This document shows, one piece after another, positions 1 to 10,800 of a stretch of DNA of 64,000 nucleotides. The notes under the pieces were generated by a model. That model had not been told where the DNA came from. It saw only the letters and a program-made list of their open reading frames with translations, and did no database searches. Within the stretch, counting starts at the first letter, position 1. Every line of letters starts with the position of its first letter. Both the position numbers and the translations under genes were made by a program. The stretch covers positions 19,197,501 to 19,261,500 of the forward strand of contig OY754335.1 in the NCBI GenBank assembly GCA_963573305.1, written 5' to 3'. This stretch comes from Pyrrhosoma nymphula. Lineage: Eukaryota; Arthropoda; Insecta; Odonata; Coenagrionidae.

Positions 1-312
1 TCTTGAAGTAACCAGTGAAGCAACTGCACAATGTTCACATAATACAATTGCGTAGGTTATTTTGGCGCAATATGTATTAATCCGATTAAAATACCGTCCA
101 TATATATATATGCAGATAATAATATAACATTTTTAAATCATTTTTCCATTGTTCTGTTCTTTATTTTTTCAATTAAATGTTATTTAAACTCGATGGATTA
201 TGTTGGTCACAATGAGAAGGAATCTACAGTAGCGCCAAACCCCGTTCACCCGGTTTCACAAGGTACTACGATCACAAAACACCCTACGTCATTGGCCTAT
301 TCCTCTTTCACC

Positions 313-434
313 CCCATGGTCTATACAGTCGCGACAAGACGGACACAATTCTTGCAGCTAGCTGTTAGTAGCGCCCCAAGCGGCGAACGTGTATAACTAC
401 CTTAAGGTGGGGTGATTACATACACTTTCGCGCA
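313..434 (+). repeat. Dispersed repeat, copy 1
   Basis: This stretch is a diverged match to the reverse complement of 3950-4102. Shared blocks, in order, are CCATGG, GTCTATACAGTCGCG, GCGCC, GAACGTGTATAACTAC and CACTTTCGC. There is no convincing coding frame. It ends close to the palindrome ACCTTAAGGT at 400-409, which recurs at the tips of the TTAA-flanked elements further along. It is probably a fragment of a non-autonomous transposon. Confidence 0.5.
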
Positions 435-918
435 CTGGAACTAGAACCTATTTTCTTCTTCGTGATGTAATGGTATTATTCCTTTTGTAGATAATATTTG
501 ATAATGTCTCCCCTTTTAGGATTATATTGCGTTAAAAGGCAACAGTGAGAATAAAACGCAGTTCAAGCGTACTAGAAACAACCGTTCAAACTCATCCTGT
601 ATTTCAATCTCGCGATACAATACCGTACTTTGGATGTCATACCGGCTTTGATTGAGACTATGTGCTGAGTGCTGCGACTGCGTACAGTGTTTTCACATTT
701 GATTTTTATTAAATAATACTGCAGCAGAAATCGGTAATGGAATTCAGGAGTGTCATTTTTTCCGATTCCCCAAGTATCATTACAGGTTGGTCGGTCTTCT
801 TGATATTTTTGAAGCTCACAAAACGTGAGCGCTCTCTAATTATTTTATTTTAACACGCTAATGTAATTTATTATGATCATTACCCGTGCATACGATGGGT
901 CACCCATTGCCGCAGAAA
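435..918. other. AT-rich stretch, nothing recognised
   Basis: No open frame, repeat or terminal inverted repeat could be supported here. The DNA just before 919 reads cattgccgcag, a possible splice acceptor for the THAP fragment that follows. Confidence 0.4.
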
Positions 919-1060
919 AGATTGAAACGGGAAAAATGCCGCTTACTTGTGCACAAAATTATTTGCTCTGTTCGGGGCATTTTGAAGACAGCCAGTTGAT
1001 AAAAAGAGATTGGTGCTAACCGCTGTCCTCATAATATTTGATATACCCAATAATCCGTCT
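919..1060 (+). pseudogene. THAP zinc-finger domain, C-terminal half, broken by a frameshift
   Basis: THAP domains are C2CH DNA-binding modules found in P-element transposases and in host THAP proteins. The frame from 919 contains NYLLCSGHFEDSQ, which matches the family signature C-x2-H-F. It stops at 1017-1019. One frame over, 1019-1060 reads TAVLIIFDIPNNPS, matching the AVPTIFxIPNPP block that closes THAP domains. The two halves are in the right order and spacing, so a one-step frameshift separates them. The N-terminal cysteine pair was not found nearby and may lie on a lost or distant exon. The transposase-like segment at 1770-2289 follows on the same strand. Confidence 0.7.
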
Positions 1061-1620
1061 CTAATAAGCTTTCAACGGAAGTTACCTGCCTGAAAGACAG
1101 TCTTCCCGAGAAATAACTCTAGATACCAATCTCCTCTTATATATAAAGAAAGTATCCTTCTATAGTTTTTTTAGCGTTACTAACATGTTTCTTTTCACCC
1201 AGTTTCTGCCAATCATGGCACATTTTTCTCTGATATACAGTTACAACAGGATCATCCAATGAGTGAGTAATTTTTATTTGTATGTCTATAGTTCGAAACC
1301 AGGAAATTAAGAACTCACTAAAGAGAGTAAGAGATTAGATTTCTTGTTTGAGGAATAACATAACAGTTCTTCGAATTAAGAGTAGATTGAGATGTACTGG
1401 TGGTAGGTAGGAGATGGTCAGGGTAATTAAAGATGGAAGATATATTGCGGAAGTGCAAGATATAGCAAAAAACTGTTTAAAAACATTTTGCCTGGAAATT
1501 AATAGGGATTATATTTCGTGGTCATGGATCTCATAAGTTCAGTGATACCAAATGTTTTTCACTGAGTCTCCTGTATCGCAGTCCTTAAGCACAGTCTAAA
1601 CTAATAGTATAGACTTGTGT

Positions 1621-1727
1621 ATAACAATAAATAAAACTTTTACAATCCACAATTTTAGCCAATACAATTATGCACAAACCGGATTTCAATGCATGTGCAT
1701 CATCATCAGGTGCTTATTTATTGTTAT
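1621..1727. repeat. Snap-back inverted repeat with accgg...catcatcagg core
   Basis: Perfect 14-bp arms (ataacaataaataa at 1621-1634 and its complement at 1714-1727) enclose a core with aaaccggatttc and gcatcatcatcagg. The same core type, with unrelated arms, occurs at 13.1, 23.9, 46.1 and 58.6 kb. This copy sits inside the THAP/P-element relic, between the DNA-binding and catalytic segments, so it probably inserted into it. Confidence 0.65.
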
Positions 1728-1769
1728 AAAATGGAATTCCACAAAGTTAAACCTGATCTTATTTCTTTT

Positions 1770-2289
1770 ATTAGTTTATACTGTGCCTTAAGGTTACACA
1801 TTTTTTCCGAACATTTTAATCTATCCTCTATTTGTATGTAGCAACAGTAAGTTGAGGGAATAAATACCAAAAGTGGCCTGGATCTAAGAGTGTTTATGCT
1901 TTTTAAAGAGAAGGCAAAGAACTTGAAATAGGACCAAAGGTTGGTTAGTTTGAGCATAGATAAAATAGCAGTTTCGAGGCATTTGTTGTACAATAATAGT
2001 GTAGATTATTTCTGTGGCTTAGAGGACTTGGGTTTCTTCAGAAGCAGTAACATAACAAGTACAGCTCTACTGCTAATGATAAAGGGATTGTTTTATAACT
2101 TAAGGAAGCCTATAGGGTATCTATTTCTCCTGCCAGTCTGTAAAATACAAATGTTTTCGAAAGTTTTTCAAAACTACTCTTGAAATACTTTCTAAACCAG
2201 CGTTTACCATGAAGACATGCGTGACTGACGAGGGTTCAAACTTTGTTCTGATGCGTAAGTCAATAAAAATATCAGCTGATTTATCTTAG
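1770..2289 (+). pseudogene. P-element/THAP9-like transposase catalytic-region relic
   Basis: Transposases of this family carry a THAP domain, then an RNase H-like core. From 1941 the frame reads SLSIDKIAVSRHLLYNN, then GLEDLG near 2013, then ITSTALLLMIKGL and PIGYLF. This order matches the (E)GFEDLG...N-x-A-L-V-F-M-I-K-G-L...K-P-I-G-Y-F block of THAP9/P transposases. That frame stops at 2181-2183. A shifted frame at 2194-2289 reads TMKTCVTDEGSNFVLMRKS, matching the V-C-D-Q-G-S-N block that follows in the family. Upstream of 1941, broken frames carry INTKSGLDLRVFMLFKEKAK, resembling the preceding helical region. Stops and frameshifts show it cannot encode a working protein. It is either a dead P-like transposon or a decayed THAP9-type gene. 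Confidence 0.72.
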
Positions 2290-2590
2290 ATTTTTATGCA
2301 GGAAATTATACTATTTTTAAAATATTCCTCATTTGCTGAATAGTTACAGAAATTACCTATTTTAATATGATTGTTTCCATCTATTAAAAAGTGGAATTAG
2401 AGTGTTGATCTCATTGGAGGTCATTTGTGAATAGTTCTCCCTGGATTCTATGAATACAGTCAGACTTGCCCATAGTTTTAAAAAGCAGTGACTCCCCCTG
2501 CTAACTCCCCGTCTTCTCCAAATTGAAGGCCAGTTCACCACATATACTACGTCATTCTACAGAAGTATCAGCCATAAGCACTCTTATTTC

Positions 2591-3083
2591 TTGTGGATTA
2601 ATGCCTGTTCAGTCACTGGCAACACCAAAATGTGTAAAAACGTAGATGATTTATCCAATATTTTCAACTCCCACGGCATTATTTCAGCTGCGACACTGAT
2701 GGTTACTACCACAGATGAATATGAACACATTGAAGCCCCCGAGGTAATGAAAAATTGTCTGGGGTCAATCAGGTTAATTGACCATAAAGTAAATGATATT
2801 AAATCCATAAAAGGTAAAATTTGTTGAAGTTTGGCTTCTAAATATCAACTCTGCAAAATATTTGGAAAGAACTGAGAACCAAAGCCCTTTAGAAAGATGT
2901 CAAGAAACAAGAAAAATGAAACAAGACTTTTTGGAGAATTTTTCTCTGTTGTCCGCTACAAGCCTAATCCAATGTCAATCTTTGGTTTTTAAATCGTTTC
3001 TGAAGCCTAATTCTTCCTACGGCAGTAAAGTATTCGATAGCCAGGAAGCAATCCTTGATAGCTTGAAAGAAGTGTGGTCATAA
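2591..3083 (+). pseudogene. Possible tail of the THAP/P-element relic
   Basis: Two frames follow the transposase fragment on the same strand: 2591-2827 (78 residues, containing NACSVTGNTKMCKN and EYEHIEAPEVMKN) and 2862-3083 (73 residues, charged, helical-looking). Composition is protein-like rather than random AT-rich translation. I do not recognise either as a named domain. Position and strand suggest they are the C-terminal part of the same decayed transposase, but an unrelated fragment is equally possible. Confidence 0.35.
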
Positions 3084-3949
3084 CATGATTTATTGTGAAT
3101 GATATATGTTTTTGGGCTATTTTCTGAGAAAACTGATATCACTTTATTATTGTGAATGTAGGTACTTCCTCATGAAAATAGAAGATAATATCCGAGGAAA
3201 AAATTGATTAACATATTTTAAAAACTTTCAAAGTAGTGAAATTTCCTCAGTCTTATATTGTGCAGTGAGGAACTGAATTCCTTTTTCGAGGAATGTTCAT
3301 CATCATTGATAAGTAATACTCATTGTGTTGATAATTAAAACAAATAGGGCGTCTTATGGGAATGTGATTTGCGAATCAAACAAAATTCCCCTTCCAGAAA
3401 TATGCAACTCACGTGAAACATTTGCTCAATAGAATATTTGTAAGGACATGCATTTATTTTATATTTGAAATTAAAAAATCAGGGTCTCTGTAGCTACAAC
3501 AATCGAATGTATAAAAAATACTTAAAGGTGAATAATACAGGTTACCGATTTGAATTAAATGTGTGAAAAAGTATTGTTCCATAGATCCTTTTGTGTTTTC
3601 ATTCCTCACAGCAAATACAAAAATGTAATAGTGACCTCAATAATACCTGTACATGTGCTTCCTATTTTGTCTTTATGCCACTTAAAAAGTCAGAACAGAC
3701 GTATGTTATGTCATAAGCCATGAGTGCTAGACTGGGGTAACAAACTACTCTGTACATATTTCAAAAATTGAAGAAAGTTTTGCTCCTTCTTTGAAATGTC
3801 TAACCATTGAACGGACCATTTATTCCGCGAACGATTGTGTGACATCGGTGCTCTGAACGAGATTACGATAATTTAAAAAGGATGGAAAAGCCTTCACCAT
3901 AAAGCATTACCCACAAAAATCAAATGTTTATAATGCAATGCAAATGTTG
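3084..3949. other. AT-rich stretch, nothing recognised
   Basis: No coding frame, hairpin or repeat stands out between the THAP/P-element relic and the next dispersed repeat. Confidence 0.4.
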
Positions 3950-4102
3950 GCGAAAGTGAGCAAAAGTTAGCTTCATTTACACCGTAATGAAAGTAGTTAT
4001 ACACGTTCACCACTAGAGGCGCTTGCATCGGCGCGCTGCAAGTCTGTATAGGGAAAATTACATGGCATGACGCGACTGTATAGACTGTGGTTTTAGCCAT
4101 GG
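3950..4102 (-). repeat. Dispersed repeat, copy 2
   Basis: Inverted relative to the copy at 313-434. It shares GTCTATACAGTCGCG, GAACGTGTATAACTAC and the flanking CCATGG and CACTTTCGC blocks. The similarity continues through AAGCGCCTC/GCGCC. It is a degenerate mobile repeat without coding capacity. Confidence 0.5.
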
Positions 4103-4139
4103 AAGTGATGATGGGAGCTGATGGTCGCTGAACCTATGC

Positions 4140-4422
4140 ACCATTGAGGATAGGTTGGCAGGATGGTGTGCGCAGGAGTATTTGATGGGTGGAGGAAGAG
4201 TAGAGAGAAACCCCATGTCGGCATTAGCCTACTTTTCACGATAGGTGAGTTTTACGCACGTTGATCCGACGGACGGAGTCCTATACCTAAAGTACTCAAC
4301 CTATTGCAGAAAATTGAGCATCGGTAGTTCACTGAAAAATCCTCTTCCCTACCGAAAATCGAACCCAGACCATCCGTATAGGAAGCCAGCGATCCAGCCA
4401 CCACAAAAACCCGATTCCAAGG
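4140..4422 (-). mobile_element. tRNA-derived SINE (family B), near full length
   Basis: Read on the minus strand, a tRNA-like head carries the pol III B box GGGTTCGATTTTC (complement of about 4353-4365). A body follows with GACTCCGTCCGTCGGATC and then GGGGTTTCTCTCTAC. The same head and early body recur at 10665-10800, and the same later body recurs at 11882-12010 and 49190-49270. No protein is encoded. The minus-strand order head-then-body fits a SINE inserted in minus orientation. Confidence 0.65.
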
Positions 4423-4548
4423 ATAAAATCTATAGTTAAATCTTGGAATTTGGTTCTAAAAAGCTTTTCGACGGACTTAAAAAACACCAAGGTGTCAGAT
4501 TATTAGACGAATTAATTTTTTAAAGGGCATTTTTTTAGCTTAAGGATC

Positions 4549-4745
4549 CGGCGAAGGCCATTCATAGCAATAATCTCAAAGTCTTAGATTAGTACGAAGC
4601 CATTATGTTAAAGCATTGGCTCTCAAACTTTTGTTCAGCATCTGGCGAAGGGCCATTCGTAGCAATTGCTTTAAAAATCTTTTGAATACCTAGAGTAGTA
4701 CGAAGCCATTATGTTAGAGCAGTGGTTCTCAAACGCTCTTGTGCA
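4549..4745. repeat. Two tandem diverged copies of a hAT-like terminus
   Basis: Unit 1 (4549-4641) and unit 2 (4642-4745) share GGCGAAGG(G)CCATTC, GTACGAAGCCATTATGTTA and a tip reading GCAGTGGTTCTCAAAC (GCATTGGCTCTCAAAC in unit 1). CAGTGGTTCTCAAAC is the classic terminal inverted repeat of Charlie-type hAT elements. No matching opposite terminus was found nearby. Confidence 0.5.
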
Positions 4746-5324
4746 ATTCCATAGTTTATCATCACAGTTCAGAACATCATTCCCCTTCCCAACATAAATT
4801 ATTAAATTATACTTTTATGCCGCAAATGAAAATAATGCGAATGTTTATAAGTCGATTTTAATCTGTAGAATTCAATGAGGCCCACGGAACGCCACAGATT
4901 AAAATAAAACAAACTCTAATTTACCCATTCAAGGGGGGTAATTTATTCACGAATTGGTTGAAAATCTCTGTGTTTGAGGTTTCCTGCCACATTTTTTCTT
5001 TTGATATGAAATCTACCCAAATCTTGTTGAATCCTAGAGTTGGAAAGATATGTGTGAGTTGAGTCAACGAAGAAACTATCCCTGATAGAAAAACATAGTT
5101 TTGCTACGTGCCGACTCCAAGTGAAATTGGCAATGATCCGGCGACAAGAAGAACAAGCGTTTTTTCTTTGTCCGTGTTGCAGCATTCAACACTCATTTGC
5201 AGTCATACAAATCCGGATAAGTTTATTCGCATGGAAATCCATCCACCTGTCAGGATTTCCCGTCCACTATTGGTTGCGTGAGCACTTCGAACTCCATACT
5301 GCTCGACCGACAGCAACGGCGGCG

Positions 5325-5395
5325 TGGAATCGCATATCTACATCAACATAATACCTTGTGACCCGCCGCAGGGGAGTGTGGCAGGGGGTACAGGA
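5325..5395 (-). mobile_element. 3'-tail fragment of LINE family A
   Basis: The run catatctacatcaacataa, then taccttgtgacccgccgcag and gtgtggcagggggt, matches the complement of the conserved 3' tail seen at about 9106-9180, 34240-34317 and 49075-49135. Only the last about 70 bp remain here. Confidence 0.45.
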
Positions 5396-5526
5396 CACTA
5401 TCTATGGAAATGGGGGAAGAATAGGGAAAAAGATGAGGGATATGACAGAGGTGAATTGTATTTTGACGATATTTTAGCGTCACGCTGTTTCTCTCAATCA
5501 CTAATGATACACGGAAATAAGGAAAT

Positions 5527-6677
5527 TTGTATGCCTATCACATTTTGTCGCTTCTATCAGCTCTTGGACCTCTCCTCTTTACTTTGTACACCCTGGATCT
5601 GGCTAAATGCATTAGTCACGCCAACTATATGCTCTATGCAGATGATCTGCAAATTTATACTCACTGTTCTGCTGATGAACTTCCATTTTTCATTGAAGTA
5701 ATTAACAGTGATATTTCCTCCATCAGCCATTGGGCTAATATCAACTGCTTACAACTAAACCCCATAAAAACTCAAGCAATCATTTTCGGACATTCAAGAC
5801 TTTGGAATAGCATCGATCATGATAGTCTTCCGCCTATTCGTGTTCACGCGAGCTTTGTTAAATTAAAAGAAACTGTTCGATACCTTGGCATCACTCTTTC
5901 CACTAACTTAAAATGGCACGGATCAGCACGTATTGGAAATGTGTAACAAGGGAAATAAAATTCTCTATTTACTAAAGCTTCAAAAGAAAAATTGACCTGT
6001 TCACACCAGAATTTCACTTGTAACCTCATTGATTTTTCCAATTATAGATTATTGTATACTAGTGTATATCGATTTGACAAATGTTCTCGAAATACGTATC
6101 CAGCGATTAATTAACAGCTGCATTAGATTTATATTCGATCTTCGCAGAGATGACCATGTTTCTGATTACTTCGCTGCCTTGAAGTGGCTGCCTCTTGGCT
6201 CCCGAAGGAACTACTTCCTGGGGTGTTTTCTGTTCTCTCTCTTTCATACTCATATGCCTGAACACCTCTACAACCTATTCACCCTCAGAACTACTGTTTC
6301 CGTCAGAAGAACTCGGGCAGACCTAAACCTTCTCCACTTACCCCAAGCCCGTACCAACCAATACCTAAATTCCTTCCCGATTATAGCATCAAAGTTTTGG
6401 AATTCATTACCCCCCTCAATAAAATGCTCCTCCACTCCGGAATCTTTTAAGAGGAAATTGTACGAATATTTAAAACAGTAGCACTGTTGTTTTGAAATGT
6501 AATAATCTTTGTTTTGATTAATTTGATTTTTTTAGAACCTTTGTTTTCTATTGCTCTTGTGTTTATGCTATGCTTATTTCATAATTATTGTATTTTGAGC
6601 AGAATGTTTTCTGTACTTATATTTTTTGCTCTTTTGGGTTTCCCAAAGCTTCAATAAACCATTCATTCATTCATAAA
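5527..6677 (+). pseudogene. CR1-like non-LTR retrotransposon, 5'-truncated reverse transcriptase
   Basis: The first frame (5527-5946) ends the reverse-transcriptase domain. It contains LGPLLFTLY, the catalytic YADD box in NYMLYADDLQIY, then CLQLNPIKTQAI and ETVRYLGITLSTNLKW. A second frame (6029-6481) carries the C-terminal domain: DYCILVYIDL, INSCIRFIFDLRR, FAALKWLPLGSRR, and FWNSLPPSIKCSSTPESFKR near the stop. Frameshifts around 5946-6029 and a missing 5' region make it inactive. After the stop there is a 3' UTR with AATAAA and a tail CATTCATTCATTCAT, typical of CR1/L2-type 3' microsatellites. A second copy of this 3' end is at 28385-28735. Confidence 0.85.
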
Positions 6678-6734
6678 GATACAGCGTGGGGTCAAAATAA
6701 TATCCCCCATGTCGTACTGAAACTCGCCTGACCT

Positions 6735-6810
6735 GAATTTTTCAAGTAATCTTAAGTCTTATGGGTAGCCTCCGAGACACTAATGGCTTCCAACCTAGTC
6801 CTTCCATCAG
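6735..6810 (-). mobile_element. Short fragment of LINE family A ORF
   Basis: The sequence tcaagtaatcttaag, gcctccgag and ggcttccaacctag matches, with mismatches, the complement of the family A segment encoding RLHARLRLLEQL (9370-9450). Only about 75 bp remain. It lies directly after the CR1-like element. Confidence 0.5.
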
Positions 6811-7107
6811 CCCTGTAAGGTGGTCTAGCATACGAGAAAATCATCACTGGAGTTTTTCTTTAATACATTCACGTTTCTCGTTCAATACATGCATTAGTTC
6901 TTCGCAGACCGGGGTTTAGACGTTTTCCTCATTTCTCGGGATCATGCCACCTGCAATCACTAGGTCTCACGAAGAAAACACACTAAGGACGATTCTTGTC
7001 GTCCTAAAACGATACAGAAAGAAAATCGAGAACATATTGCCCTAGATAAAAGAGAAACTTTGTATAGTCCACTTTTTATATAATTTTGCCAATCGAAGTT
7101 TCGACTT

Positions 7108-7290
7108 AGACGGTGTTTATCAAGGCCTACTGATTGAAGGGTCCCGGGTTTAAATCCGGGTAAAGCCTTTGGACGCCCCTGAACAAAGAAAATCCTCGGA
7201 GTGCGAGGTGGCCCAGGGAAATGAACTGGCCCCCCTACCCTGAATGTGTGAAATTCACATCCCTGTGACTTATCTCTACCCTCAACTATC
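7108..7290 (+). mobile_element. tRNA-like SINE candidate
   Basis: A B-box-like motif GGGTTTAAATCCGGG lies at about 7146-7160. It is followed by a body with GTGTGAAATTCACATCCC and a terminal GAGTGAGTGAGAAG. The head before the B box does not fold convincingly as a tRNA, so this is either a degraded tRNA-derived SINE or a chance match. The GTGAAATTCAC block recalls the GTGAATTTCAC block of the SINEs at 36 and 52 kb. Confidence 0.35.
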
Positions 7291-7639
7291 CAAACCAACC
7301 TTCGGGTTAAATCACTGAGTGAGTGAGAAGTCGAAACCTTGGTCGAAAAATTATATTTAAAAAATACAGGGAGTACTCTTGATAACTCCGTAGGATCTTT
7401 ATTTCGTGAATACGAAATTACATACGTTACTCTCATTATTGGGAGATTCTTTTGTTTTGTGTGTCAGAAAGAAATTTGAAATGAAAGAAAGAAAATTACG
7501 CTATACGCGACATTTATTCTTCGAAATCATCAGTACAAATGGCTAACCTATGAACAATTGGTCGATGGTAACTAATATTTACTGCTTTACAATGTTAATT
7601 TAATATTTATTGTGTTATTAACGTCTAACTCACGTTCTC

Positions 7640-7830
7640 AGCTCTCCGTAAACACCTCGATCACTAAAATCGACCAACTCGTTCCGGAGATACAACTAAA
7701 CAGAGCGCGCGCCGTGCACACACAAGCCCAAATTTAGACCCCCACGCGCAGCGCTGTGACGTCACCTCGCATCCCTCCCTCCGCTCGCGACTAACAATTT
7801 CCGGTAGTGGACAAAACGGGCTATCCAGTC
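7640..7830. other. CpG-rich patch with CRE palindrome
   Basis: The stretch is markedly richer in CG dinucleotides than its neighbours (gagcgcgcgccgtgc, cccacgcgcagcgct). It holds the cAMP-response-element palindrome TGACGTCA at 7757-7764. It could be a promoter or CpG-rich transposon end. No exon with a supported splice site was found beside it. Confidence 0.3.
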
Positions 7831-9105
7831 AGAGTTTTAGATATTCTGTGATCCTTATAGTTATTGCACACGAGGCCCTCGAATGTACACAAATATTGGT
7901 CGCGGCAAAACCTTACATGACACCGAGTACGAACCATAAGATTTTCGTGTCTGAAATTCGCATTCACATCAAAAGTTGACTTACTTTAGTTGGATTTCAA
8001 GTTTCTCTTTTATCTAGTAATGGAGTACCACAAAGTGACGCTTGAGAACATTAACTCTAAAACGTTGCCCTTTACCCTGTCCGTGTTTCATTGCACTGCT
8101 TGGTAATCTACGCGGGGGTTTGTTGTCAGTAAGTCAGCAAATGAGCAAGTCTTTTCAAGGAGTACGATCCCTTCGAAACGGCTTCGTGCCTCAGTTGAGG
8201 CCTTACATCTAGCCAATAGCCACGAGGGTAAGAATGTTAACCTCTCTTCCCTGACATCTTAACTGAACAGGTCAGGGAAGGGAATGTGCATGACTCCGTA
8301 AGAAAGAGCGCGACTGATAGAAGAACGGGTTAAAGGAGTGTCTGAAAGAAAGCTAGCAGAGCTATCCAAATGTGGGAAAATCCAGATGCAAGGGATTTAA
8401 AATCTAGGAGTGATATTGTGAAGGAATGACAGAATAGTAACGTGAATCATGGAGTGAAAAGAAAGAGGTAAGAGGAGTACAAAGTCATCAACTACGTGGT
8501 TTTTGGGTAGTTTAAAGTTGGACAGTCCAAAAATATCCCAAATAGGTGAAGCTTTAATTAAAGATACGGAATTCCGGTATAGGAGTCAAAGGTTGCTTTC
8601 CAATCACGACAGTTTGCAATTGTTTAGCGTCCAGCGTGCTCCAATTGCATCTTTGCGTCAGAAGCGCTAAGCATAGTGGGTCAACTTCTCGAAACTCCGT
8701 GATAAATATCGAATGCGAAAATGACAGATCATCGCATTTGTTCGTGAAAGTAAATCGTGCTCAACGCCAACTCAGTACTTACCATGCAATAATTATCGAC
8801 GACTGCAAGACGGGATGTGACAAGTTAAGAAGACCGAATTTACAAAAAATGCGATAAAAGTTTCGTTTTCGCGTGAGATAATTATTATGATGTTTGTCGC
8901 ATTGACCTCCAGGCTCTTACCATTTCTCAGTCGTGTTATCACGTGCGCTAGTAAACGACATTTATTGCGGCGGTAAAGCATGACTAAAACAGATTTAAAT
9001 CTCAATTAGTGTAATTTAAATTAGCTTTAATAAAAATATGTTTTTCTCCGCTAATGGCCTTGCCTGTCGATGTATCCCACACCTAATCCTACCCAACGAT
9101 ATCAA
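7831..9105. other. Stretch without recognised genes
   Basis: Several short frames exist but none has family resemblance or splice support. No terminal inverted repeats were found. Confidence 0.35.
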
Positions 9106-9635
9106 CATCTACACACTACCCCGCCTCACGCCTATTGAGGCGTGAGGCGGGGGGTGTTAGGACACCAGCCGTTTACATACAAAGAGGAAACGCTCTAATG
9201 AAATTACGCCAAGCATTTTTTAAAGTCCCTTATTGTTCGAGGGAAAAACGACTTCCCATTCCTATCCGTTCGGCAAAATATCTCTCTTAATTTATCGTTT
9301 CTGTCGGACCTGGAAATTTAGTGGGGATCTAATATGATTTTCTCCGTGTCGCTCTTAAAGATATCTATTCTCAATTGCTCAAGTAATCTAAGCCTAGCGT
9401 GCAGCCTCCGAGTCTCTAGCGGCTCCCAGCCTAATTCGTTTAAGATCTGTGTAACGCTGTCTGTACGCCCGTAGCAGTTTTTGACGAATCGCGCAGCTTT
9501 CCTTTGTATTTTATTAAGTTCCCGGATTAAGTCTTTCTGCGCCGGATCCCATATGCTCGCTGCATATTCAAGGTGTGGTCGGACGAGTGCGAAATAGCAC
9601 CTCTCTTTTACTTTTTCATCCGATGTGTGGCTCAT
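9106..9635 (-). pseudogene. LINE family A, 3'-terminal fragment
   Basis: The minus-strand frame 9318-9635 encodes the C-terminal domain after a reverse transcriptase: SDEKVKERCYFALVRPHLEY, then AASIWDPAQKDLIRELNKIQ, RKAARFVKNCYGR and LGWEPLETRRLHARLRLLEQ. The same protein is found at 33560-34214 and 48392-49027. After the frame comes the family's 3' UTR and its tail ending in repeats of GTAGAT (seen here as acatctac on the plus strand). The element is strongly 5'-truncated. In this copy the tail holds a perfect 14-bp hairpin at 9119-9152. Confidence 0.8.
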
Positions 9636-9839
9636 ATTTCATTCCCATATTGGAATTTCATTTTATTTATTGCAGTAGTCATGGAACTAATTTGTTGATG
9701 AGATAAAATTCATTTCAGTTCTCAAAAGTCACCATCGCATTTACAAATCATTCCACCACATTGAAAACACCGTTCCAATCGTAAGTTTTTATTTGTACAG
9801 TCAGTCGTAGGTTGCCATCTGTTACATTGTGTACTTAGC

Positions 9840-10450
9840 CGCGTAAGTTGCACGTTGAGAAGCCAATAGCATTGATGCGGCGGCGTGAAAGACGTGTGTT
9901 TCCATTTGCTCGTGTTGCATCACCAAAAATTCGCCTGCTTTCAATAATCCGGTTAGGTCGACTCCATCAAGGTAATCCACCCCACCCGTCAGTTGATCTC
10001 GTCCAATCGGTGGGTTGTGTCTGTGTGTGCGTGTTTTGTGTACCGAACCCTCTTAACTTCTCTTGATTGACCGCACCGCGCTGGCATTGTAAGCCGCTGA
10101 AGGAGACAAAAGGCTTCTGGGCTCGGTCGAAGAACAGACACCGCGGTCTTGAGAATGTCACGCCAAGGGAAACGCTTCCGTTTGCCGCGAATGACCTTCT
10201 CGAGGGCCTCCCTTTTGCCGTCATCGGATCTGGGGCAGCCAACCACGCTTGTTCTCCGTCTGTTTCATCTCATTACGGTAGTCAAAGCGGTGGGACTTCA
10301 AAAGAATCCCCCGGTATCAGCCGACTCTTTAAATGTTGTACACCCATTCTGCTTCTTGCGCTGTCCCACGTTCTTCTTCTGTACGTCCATTCCTCCTGAG
10401 CAACTATTCAGTTATATCAGTCGTGCCACGCCGAGTCCAATATTCGGGGG
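9840..10450. other. GC- and CpG-rich island, function unclear
   Basis: Composition differs sharply from the AT-rich flanks. Long overlapping open frames occur on both strands (plus 10067-10399 and 10149-10454; minus 9967-10242 and 9989-10246), an effect of few AT-rich stop codons. None is recognisable. A GT-rich run (about 10013-10040) lies inside. It may be an unmethylated promoter or an exon of an unidentified gene. Confidence 0.3.
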
Positions 10451-10664
10451 ATAAAAACTATTTCAATATCATTTCCTCTAAATTTCGAATACGGTGCCGA
10501 AAATTCAGGGTCAAAATGTTCTTTAATTATGGAAAAAACGTAACATATTATTCTTTAAGTGTGAGTTCCAACGTATAAACAGATGCTATTAGATGAAATG
10601 GTGTCAAAGTATTTTTTTTCGGCTTACTTACAAAATTATTAAGATGTGCACACAATAGCCCACG

Positions 10665-10800
10665 ATTACCGCTCCAGCTACCTTAACGTCCCATCCGACG
10701 GACGGAGTACTGCACTTGAAGTGCTCTCCGTGTAGAGTCCAAGTAGGGATTCCCCTGATAAATCTCCTCTGCTTCCGAGATTTGAACCTGGGTCCTTAGG
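10665..10800 (-). mobile_element. tRNA-derived SINE (family B), partial
   Basis: On the minus strand the B box GGTTCAAATCTCGG is followed by a body shared with the SINE at 4140-4422. The clearest shared block is ATCCGACGGACGGAGT on the plus strand. The distal body is missing, so this copy is truncated. Confidence 0.55.

Noticed and set aside
193..396. 67-residue plus-strand open frame
   Set aside because: Overlaps a dispersed non-coding repeat (313-434) and has no family or splice support.
10067..10399. 110-residue frame in the GC-rich island
   Set aside because: Open frames occur on several frames of both strands because the patch is GC-rich; none is recognisable. Kept only as an unclassified island.
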